Source of the DNA: an uncultured Bacteroidota bacterium
GTDB taxonomy: Bacteria > Bacteroidota > Bacteroidia > Chitinophagales > Chitinophagaceae
Assembly (NCBI GenBank): GCA_903912435.1
Contig: CAIWHI010000993.1
Location: forward strand, 1-29,042
Reading direction: 5' to 3'
Length of the DNA stretch: 29,042 nucleotides
Position 1 is the stretch's first letter. Each line of letters starts with the position of its first letter. The notes beneath the pieces are model-generated. The model did no database searches, was not told where the DNA came from, and worked only from the letters and a program-made list of their open reading frames with translations. Both the position numbers and the translations under genes were made by a program. This document shows positions 24,258-29,042 of the stretch, piece by piece.

Positions 24258-25214
24258 TTGAAAAAGACTTCCCTGCTATTCGTCCTTATTTGCATTGCAT
24301 TTACATCAATCGGACAGAAAATCCATTTTGGTGATAGTACCAATGTATGGTCGGTAATAGATAGTACCACGGGTTGCTGCATACCCTATCCTACCATTTA
24401 TACTACGGCAAACTATATTGGTTCGGTGGATTATAATGGCCACACCTACCTGGAACTCAATGACCCTGAAGGTTTTATACTGGTACGCGAAGAAAACAAC
24501 CGGGTTTATGCTATTAATAGTTCAGATTCTAATGAACGCATGATATACAACTTTAGTTTATCGCTGAATGATACGCTGAAAATAAAAACAGCTAATGACA
24601 CTTTTGTTTCCTGGGTAGCTATATTAGATTCTACCCAATTAGCTGGAATTTTTTATAAGGTTTGGCATTTTAATGGAGCATATACCAGCTCCTATTTCCC
24701 CGATTCTATAAGGACTTACCGATACAACGTAATCGAAGGTATAGGCTGTACCAATGGCCCCGGTTATCCTGCTAGGGCTTATAGCCTTAAAACATTTTCC
24801 GAGCAGTTGATGTGCTTCAATAATCACCTCAACATTACTTCTTCGTTGTCTACCCCTGTTACCTCATATGGTGTCGATTATACAAGTTTATACGACAATG
24901 GCGCTAGCTGCACAGTTTTTAAAAGTTTTCACCCTGACGTTAATGTAGGAGTATATAATGTTCCAAAAAGAAATGATGTAAAAGTTTACCCACAACCATT
25001 AACCGAAATCTCCCTTATTTCTATGCCAAGTGAAATTAGCTCAGGCACATTAATTATCACCAACCTGGTAGGCCAGCAAATCATTATTCAGACAATCATC
25101 AACCAATCTCAAATCATGGTTGGTAGGCTTATCCAAACACCAGGCATCTATTTTTATAGGGTATTTGATTTAACATCAGGTAATATCTGGACAGGCAAAT
25201 TAGAAAAACAATAA
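24258..25214 (+). CDS. Secreted protein with T9SS sorting domain, TTG start
   Basis: Unknown secreted protein. The start is placed at TTG 24258, 15 nt after the promoter -7 element; this yields a clean signal peptide (KKTSLLFVLICIAFTSIGQ). An upstream in-frame TTG at 24240 lies inside the -7 element and is rejected. The body (about 20-235) is beta-rich with paired cysteines and no domain I recognise. The last 80 residues have the T9SS type A pattern (VKVYPQPLTEISLI ... NLVGQQIIIQTI ... PGIYFYRVFD ... TGKLEKQ). At 318 aa it is intact, and it is monocistronic with a bidirectional terminator after it. Confidence 0.72.
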   Translation: MKKTSLLFVLICIAFTSIGQKIHFGDSTNVWSVIDSTTGCCIPYPTIYTTANYIGSVDYNGHTYLELNDPEGFILVREENNRVYAINSSDSNERMIYNFSLSLNDTLKIKTANDTFVSWVAILDSTQLAGIFYKVWHFNGAYTSSYFPDSIRTYRYNVIEGIGCTNGPGYPARAYSLKTFSEQLMCFNNHLNITSSLSTPVTSYGVDYTSLYDNGASCTVFKSFHPDVNVGVYNVPKRNDVKVYPQPLTEISLISMPSEISSGTLIITNLVGQQIIIQTIINQSQIMVGRLIQTPGIYFYRVFDLTSGNIWTGKLEKQ

Positions 25215-25263
25215 TCTGGTCAATCCAAATAACACACTTTATTACTTGAATGTAAGTACATAA

Positions 25264-25295
25264 AAAAGCCTTCCTGTATCATCTGGAAGGCTTTT
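25264..25295. terminator. Bidirectional intrinsic terminator
   Basis: An 11-bp stem (AAAAGCCTTCC / GGAAGGCTTTT) with a 10-nt loop serves the T9SS cargo gene and, from the other side, the six-gene operon. Confidence 0.85.
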
Positions 25296-25319
25296 ATTAT
25301 CAGTAAATGATCGTTAATA

Positions 25320-25640
25320 TTATAGCAATATTATCAACAGTATTACTATGAGTATTATTGCACCGGCAGAAATATAAACCCCACCACCAATATCACTCAA
25401 CTGTTGCTTAATAGAACGAACTTCCTTACGCATAGTTCTTTTCTCCGTCCTGCTCATATCATCGGTATTCGTTGCCTTTATTTCAGCCAGGCGTGTTTCT
25501 AAAACCTCTGCCTTAGGGGCATATGTGGTTAACGACGTAGTAGCATCCGCTGTTGTTTTAGTATATGCAGCATGCGAAGTTTGTGGTGCCATGGCAAGGC
25601 TCATACCGAATACCATTAAGCCAAAAGTTATCTTTTTCAT
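25320..25640 (-). CDS. Small exported protein with C-terminal TM segment
   Basis: No named family recognised. A signal peptide (about 1-24, ending SHAA) precedes a short Thr/Ala-rich linker and a charged helical stretch (about 47-82, LETRLAEIKATNTDDMSRTEKRTMRKEVRSIKQQL). It ends in a glycine hinge and a very hydrophobic C-terminal segment (GGGVYISAGAIILIVILLIILL, 85-106). It is likely tethered in the inner membrane with the helix in the periplasm. It is the last gene of the minus-strand operon, 30 nt after the 51-aa gene, and is preceded by an ACTCACAGC leader motif. Confidence 0.7.
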   Translation of the reverse strand: MKKITFGLMVFGMSLAMAPQTSHAAYTKTTADATTSLTTYAPKAEVLETRLAEIKATNTDDMSRTEKRTMRKEVRSIKQQLSDIGGGVYISAGAIILIVILLIILL

Positions 25641-25670
25641 TTTGTATTGTTTTAATTGCTGTGAGTAAAA

Positions 25671-25826
25671 TTATATTTGATTCCTTCCTGAAATTAGTCT
25701 GAGTAATACAGCTACTATAGCTATTATAAGTAGTATGTGTATCAGTCCGCCCATGCTGTAGCCTATAAATCCTACTGCCCAGCCAATAACTAATATTACT
25801 GCGATGACATAAAGTAGATTTCCCAT
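25671..25826 (-). CDS. 51-aa lmo0937-type (DUF5670) membrane peptide
   Basis: A short gene easily missed because of its size. The product has two hydrophobic helices (MGNLLYVIAVILVIGWAVGF and MGGLIHILLIIAIVAVLLRL) separated by a short glycine-rich turn, ending in ISGRNQI. This matches the lmo0937/DUF5670 family of small stress-associated membrane peptides, whose function is unknown. ATG at 25826, TAA at 25671-25673. Spacers to both neighbours are 30-35 nt on the same strand, so it belongs to the operon. Confidence 0.85.
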   Translation of the reverse strand: MGNLLYVIAVILVIGWAVGFIGYSMGGLIHILLIIAIVAVLLRLISGRNQI

Positions 25827-25861
25827 GTTATGTGTTTTTATTTTTATAATTAATAATTAGC

Positions 25862-26428
25862 CTAGAAATGGACAGACAAACCCAAAGTGGATACCCCGGT
25901 AGATAGGTCAATAAATATACCAACCTTGTGTGTTATATGATATTCAGTACCTATGTGCAAATCGAGAAACAAAGGACCTGGTTCGTTTTTCACAGTACTT
26001 TCGCCGTAGTAACCATTGTCCCAGGTTGTATTCCTCAAGGTAAATCCTAATGAACCCGCCAGGTATAAGTCCCACTTAGGACCAGTGCCAAGCAATTCGT
26101 CGAAATAATACGCCCCCTTTACACCCATTGGTACTATTGTTTCGTGGTAGTAATAATCCTTATAGGTATAATTGTTTGAACCCCAATAATTGTAGTTAGA
26201 GTAGGAATAGTAAGTTATAAAAGGTGCCAGGGTGAAATTGTGGGCAATATTAAATTCAAAGTCGGCATGAAGCACTGGAGTGCTATAACCTATATAGCTA
26301 TAGTAGCCAATGCCCACCCCTAAATTTAGCGTATTACCAAATTGCTCGCTGTGGGCCTTTGTTTGTGCAAATGACTGGCTACCAATTACTGATAGCAGGA
26401 TAACGAATGTGATTTTTAGTATTTTCAT
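25862..26428 (-). CDS. Outer-membrane beta-barrel protein
   Basis: The signal peptide is residues 1-22 (ending SFAQ). The mature chain has about eight amphipathic beta strands with aromatic girdles (LNLGVGIGYYSYIGYSTPVLHADFEF, FTLAPFITYYSYSNYNYWG, GVKGAYYFDELL, WDLYLAGSLGFTL, LFLDLHIGTEYHIT, VGIFIDLSTGVSTLGLSVHF). It ends in Phe, as outer-membrane barrels do. It is probably a structural or porin-like surface protein; no enzymatic residues are seen. It is preceded by a TTCTCACAATC leader motif and lies 51 nt downstream of the second barrel gene. Confidence 0.75.
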   Translation of the reverse strand: MKILKITFVILLSVIGSQSFAQTKAHSEQFGNTLNLGVGIGYYSYIGYSTPVLHADFEFNIAHNFTLAPFITYYSYSNYNYWGSNNYTYKDYYYHETIVPMGVKGAYYFDELLGTGPKWDLYLAGSLGFTLRNTTWDNGYYGESTVKNEPGPLFLDLHIGTEYHITHKVGIFIDLSTGVSTLGLSVHF

Positions 26429-26479
26429 TTTAAATTTTTTAGTTTGATTGTGAGAAATATTAATGAGTGAATAAGGGTA

Positions 26480-27139
26480 TTACATAGAGAACTTGTAACC
26501 TATTGTTACCTGCGTCCAAAGATTCTTATATTGGTTTGTAATGATACCACCGCCTGGTACACAGTTGAGTAAATTGATACCGCCCCTACCTCCTATAACT
26601 ATCCATCTGGTATTGAAATCAATTCCGCCTGATATGGATGGCATCAATTTGCCCGTTTCTGAGTGCGCCTTGCTATTTTCAGGTACTAATACACCTGATA
26701 TTAATTTCGACTTGTCATCTTCCTGAATCAGGACTGAACATTGTGGGCCTATCAAAAGGGATACCGCTGCACATGGCTTGTATACTATATAAAGCGGCAG
26801 TTGAAAATAACTACTGGTTCTGATAATATCGTACGCCTCCCCATTTAAGATACCTTTATACCTAAAACCAGTCTGGGAAAAGAGCAACTCGGGTTGTAAG
26901 CCCCAATTATTAACTAATGGTATAGAAATAAATGCACCTGAAACTATTCCCAGTCTGTAAGTATATTGGGATGAACCTAACCCTTGCCCAACGATGCCCG
27001 AATAACTTGCACCCATTTTCAAGCCATACAATAATTCCTGTTTTTGATGCGATAGGGTAATTTGTTTTCCGCCATCCTGACCAATACATTCACTATAAGT
27101 GAATAAGCAAGTCAATAATATAAGAATTGTATGTTTCAT
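26480..27139 (-). CDS. PorT-like outer-membrane beta-barrel protein
   Basis: A signal peptide (about 1-20, ending CIGQ) is followed by a PorT/OmpW-like barrel: LLYGLKMGASYSGIVGQ (typical PorT_2 start G-x-K-x-G), GAFISIPLVNNWGLQPELLFSQTGFRY, SYFQLPLYIVYK, VSLLIGPQCSVLIQ, GGIDFNTRWIVIGGRGGINLL and a final TQVTIGYKFSM. This pattern is widespread in Bacteroidota envelope proteins. No ligand can be assigned. It is in the six-gene operon; its leader lacks the TCACA motif and has a CCCCTCCC run just before the ATG. Confidence 0.78.
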   Translation of the reverse strand: MKHTILILLTCLFTYSECIGQDGGKQITLSHQKQELLYGLKMGASYSGIVGQGLGSSQYTYRLGIVSGAFISIPLVNNWGLQPELLFSQTGFRYKGILNGEAYDIIRTSSYFQLPLYIVYKPCAAVSLLIGPQCSVLIQEDDKSKLISGVLVPENSKAHSETGKLMPSISGGIDFNTRWIVIGGRGGINLLNCVPGGGIITNQYKNLWTQVTIGYKFSM

Positions 27140-27188
27140 GGGAGGGGTGTTTTACACATTATGGTACACAGTTCAAGCTGGGATTTGC

Positions 27189-27623
27189 CTACTTTTTACC
27201 GCCTAATTCATCAATTTTCTTACCTATATTGTCCATATCCCTATTGAAATCAGATTTAAAAACCTCCCAATTATCCTTTCCCTGAGCCTTATAGTCTTCC
27301 ATCTTCTTCTTCAGGTCGCTGTTTTGTTTTTCCAGATCTGTAATCTTAGCCTTATAATCTTCCTTAGCGTCCTTCTTCTGTTGTTCTATCCTTGCCTCAA
27401 ATTCTTTCATGCTCTTATCGTTTGCAGCAATTTTTTCAGCACTTGTTTTGCGGTAAGATTCGATTTCAGCAAGGTATTCTTCATTTGCCTTATCCAGATT
27501 ACTATTGGCCTGAGCCACATTTGCCTGCGCATCTTCCACCTTTTCTGATGGAGACTGGCAACTAAATACCATGCTTGCACCTATTATAACAGTTGCTGCG
27601 ACTATGGAAATTGACTTTTTCAT
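27189..27623 (-). CDS. Coiled-coil lipoprotein
   Basis: The signal ends in a lipobox-like VFSC, with Cys22 probably lipidated. Nearly the whole mature chain is a charged heptad-like helix (about 28-120: VEDAQANVAQANSNLDKANEEYL ... DLEKQNSDLKKKMEDYK), rich in Lys, Glu and Ala. It is likely anchored to a membrane and spans or braces the periplasm, in the manner of other alpha-helical lipoproteins, but no family was recognised. It is second in the operon and its leader has TTCACAAAAAC. Confidence 0.7.
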   Translation of the reverse strand: MKKSISIVAATVIIGASMVFSCQSPSEKVEDAQANVAQANSNLDKANEEYLAEIESYRKTSAEKIAANDKSMKEFEARIEQQKKDAKEDYKAKITDLEKQNSDLKKKMEDYKAQGKDNWEVFKSDFNRDMDNIGKKIDELGGKK

Positions 27624-27681
27624 TTTTTGATTGTTTGTTTTTGTGAATAATTGGGAGGTACGCTTACCAGAGGTATGCCTC

Positions 27682-27870
27682 TTAGAGTTCAGAAATTATT
27701 TTATGAACATCCTCCTTGGTTTTGCCCAGTTTCACCTGCAACCTACCTATCAGCTCATCTTGCTTACCTTCTACCAACATCAAATCATTGTCTGTTAGTA
27801 TGGCGAATTTTTGTTTCAATTTACCTTTGGTTTCGTTCCAATTTCCCTTCAACTCGGTTAGATTACTCAT
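27682..27870 (-). CDS. CsbD-like general stress protein
   Basis: CsbD/YjbJ-family small hydrophilic protein, stress-induced in many bacteria, with unknown activity. The sequence has the family's ELKGNWNETKGKLKQKFAILTDNDL, then EGKQDELIGRLQVKLGKTKEDV. Start 27870 (MSNLTELKG) is preferred; the in-frame ATG at 27876 would add MK. First gene of the six-gene minus-strand operon, with a promoter-like sequence upstream at 27907-27933. Confidence 0.9.
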   Translation of the reverse strand: MSNLTELKGNWNETKGKLKQKFAILTDNDLMLVEGKQDELIGRLQVKLGKTKEDVHKIISEL

Positions 27871-27906
27871 TTTCAAATTATTTTATGTGAATTCATTTTC
27901 ACTTGG

Positions 27907-27933
27907 CAAAGATGGCTCTATTCCTCCCGTCAA
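27907..27933 (-). promoter_or_regulatory. Candidate promoter of the six-gene operon
   Basis: On the minus strand, TTG (27933-27931), a 16-nt spacer and CATCTTTG (27914-27907), one mismatch from TAnnTTTG, lie about 30 nt before the CsbD ATG. A GTGAA...TTCAC dyad lies just after it. Confidence 0.4.
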
Positions 27934-28122
27934 TCATTACATTACTACAACCAATACTTGCATTATTCACTGATAAATAAAACATATAAAGTGATTGATT
28001 ATAAAGGAATTATGTAAAACAGAACACTAAAAATGTAAGAATTCTGGCTAGGGAATGAACCACTTTTGCTAAATGAATTTTATTCATAACCGGTCCGCAG
28101 GTGGCGGAAAAAATTGATTAAA

Positions 28123-28497
28123 ATGAAACGATTTCAAAAGGTATTACTAGCATGTGCGGTACTCATGTCGTGCAGTGCATATTCTGGTTCAGCCCAGATA
28201 TATGTGCATATTCGCCCCATTGGCCCGGTAATCATAAGAAGTGCGCAACCTAGCCCACGCCACGTATGGGTAAATGAAGATTGGCGTGAACGCGATGGCC
28301 GCTATGAATACAGCGGTGGACACTGGGCCGAACCACCACATGAAGGTGCCAGGTATCGCGAAGGCCGCTGGAAACACGATAGAAATGGCGATAGATGGCA
28401 GCCTGGAGAATGGAGAAATGATAATCGCAGGGTAAATAACAAGCATGATGACAGACATGATAACGGACGACACGAAGGACATAATGAAAGGCAATAA
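28123..28497 (+). CDS. YXWGXW-type tryptophan-rich secreted protein
   Basis: A signal peptide (about 1-25, ending GSAQ) precedes a region of aromatic repeats: HVWVNEDWRERDGRYEY, GGHWAEPPHEGARYREGRWKHDRNGDRWQPGEWR (about 45-100). These W-x-x-G-x-W/Y repeats resemble the YXWGXW/BcpO-related repeat family. It ends in a His/Asp/Arg/Asn-rich tail. Start 28123 (MKRF) is preferred over the in-frame TTG at 28114. Function is unknown. A CACTTTTG -7-like sequence lies at 28061-28068. It is monocistronic, ahead of a strong terminator. Confidence 0.75.
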   Translation: MKRFQKVLLACAVLMSCSAYSGSAQIYVHIRPIGPVIIRSAQPSPRHVWVNEDWRERDGRYEYSGGHWAEPPHEGARYREGRWKHDRNGDRWQPGEWRNDNRRVNNKHDDRHDNGRHEGHNERQ

Positions 28498-28532
28498 AAA
28501 AATGGAGAGCAGATAACGCTCTCCATTTTTTT
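28496..28532. terminator. Bidirectional intrinsic terminator
   Basis: A perfect 15-bp stem (seven A, TGGAGAGC / GCTCTCCA, seven T) closes a 7-nt loop between the convergent YXWGXW gene and MCE gene. Confidence 0.9.
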
Positions 28533-28557
28533 ATTCGTTTACAGAACAATAAATTTA

Positions 28558-29042
28558 CTACTTCTTATCCTTCTTCTTAAAAAAGCCACGCAGGAGGAAA
28601 TTATGGCTAGCGGCATCCATGTTTTTCTTAAAGCCACCTGTACCCTGCTTTATATTCACCAGTGTCCGGTCAAGATTTTGGGCAAAGGCACTATCCATCA
28701 GCAATTTACCAATCGTACCATGTCCATCATGAATATTGTCTATAATATCTGCAAGATCACTAGTAATAACAGCCGCATTTTCGCTAGTCACCTTTACATT
28801 TAGCATAATATCGTCCATGCTGATAGGTACTTTAGTCTCCAGCATATCTCCATCGGTTATTATAGCTAGGTTCCCCGGCTGGGGTAATATAGATACCATT
28901 TTATTACCCATCAACCCATCAGTACCAATTACTGCCAAGGCATTTTTTTTAATGAATTTCCGGGTATTTTCGTTGATAAGCATGCCTACCCTTACTGTTG
29001 TATCTGTCATTTGCTCGATATTGCTGATAACCCCTACATTAA
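28558..29042 (-). CDS. MCE/MlaD-family protein, 3' part only
   Basis: C-terminal part of a mammalian-cell-entry (MlaD-type) protein, the periplasmic lipid-binding component of ABC lipid transporters. The frame is open to the window edge, so the N-terminal membrane anchor and start lie outside. The visible part holds the second half of the MCE domain (VRVGMLINENTRKFIKKNALAVIGTDGLMGNKMVSILP), then a helical tail with ADIIDNIHDGHGTIGKLLMDSAFAQNLD, common in Bacteroidota MCE proteins. It ends in a lysine-rich FFKKKDKK. The internal ATG at 29010 is not the true start. It is probably part of an mla-like operon beyond the window. Confidence 0.85.
   Translation of the reverse strand, partial: NVGVISNIEQMTDTTVRVGMLINENTRKFIKKNALAVIGTDGLMGNKMVSILPQPGNLAIITDGDMLETKVPISMDDIMLNVKVTSENAAVITSDLADIIDNIHDGHGTIGKLLMDSAFAQNLDRTLVNIKQGTGGFKKNMDAASHNFLLRGFFKKKDKK

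Noticed and set aside
28189..28549. Several minus-strand frames over the YXWGXW gene
   Set aside because: They are shadow frames; the plus-strand frame has a signal peptide and repeat motifs.

Overview
The window looks like chromosomal DNA from a member of the Bacteroidota, probably near Chitinophagales/Sphingobacteriales. The base composition is AT-rich. There are two proteins with type IX secretion (T9SS) C-terminal sorting domains, the Bacteroidota-typical BatD/BatE pair, several small SusD-free outer-membrane beta-barrels, and repeated matches to the Bacteroidota promoter -7 element TAnnTTTG just ahead of genes. Shine-Dalgarno sites are mostly absent and leaders are A-rich. Family names come from motif recognition by eye; no database search was run.

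Layout. Positions 1-5934 hold housekeeping genes: mtgA (peptidoglycan glycosyltransferase), radC, tmk, a pterin carbinolamine dehydratase, an outer-membrane protein, lysA and an RmlD-like sugar-nucleotide reductase. Positions 5950-7557 hold a methyltransferase and a short-chain dehydrogenase. Positions 7668-11147 hold batD-batE and a polysaccharide deacetylase. Positions 11415-14908 hold a secreted NHL-repeat T9SS protein and a TMTC-like GT-C/TPR membrane protein. Positions 14975-17067 hold an unassigned radical SAM protein and a four-TM membrane protein. Positions 17200-21169 hold a molybdenum cofactor locus: moaD-moaE on the plus strand converge on moaA-moeA-moaC-mobA on the minus strand, with a 2-nt gap. 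Positions 21242-21774 hold a hicB-hicA toxin-antitoxin pair whose toxin gene carries an in-frame amber codon. Positions 21922-23973 hold paaZ, without other paa genes in view. Positions 24258-25214 hold a second T9SS cargo protein. Positions 25320-27876 hold a six-gene minus-strand operon (CsbD-like, coiled-coil lipoprotein, two beta-barrels, a 51-aa DUF5670/lmo0937-type membrane peptide, and a small TM protein) that reads as an envelope/stress module. The window closes with a tryptophan-rich YXWGXW-type secreted protein and a partial MCE/MlaD-family gene.

The signals most worth a second look are these. (1) The broken hicA at 21242-21490. (2) Two almost identical 31-nt heptad-repeat elements (16265-16295 and 23980-24010), each exactly 6 nt ahead of the start codon of an unrelated minus-strand gene. 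(3) A recurring YTCACA plus A-rich leader ahead of genes in the stress operon. (4) A 27-bp dyad upstream of paaZ. (5) A structured leader ahead of the NHL-repeat gene. No tRNA, rRNA, CRISPR array, insertion sequence or prophage gene was seen.
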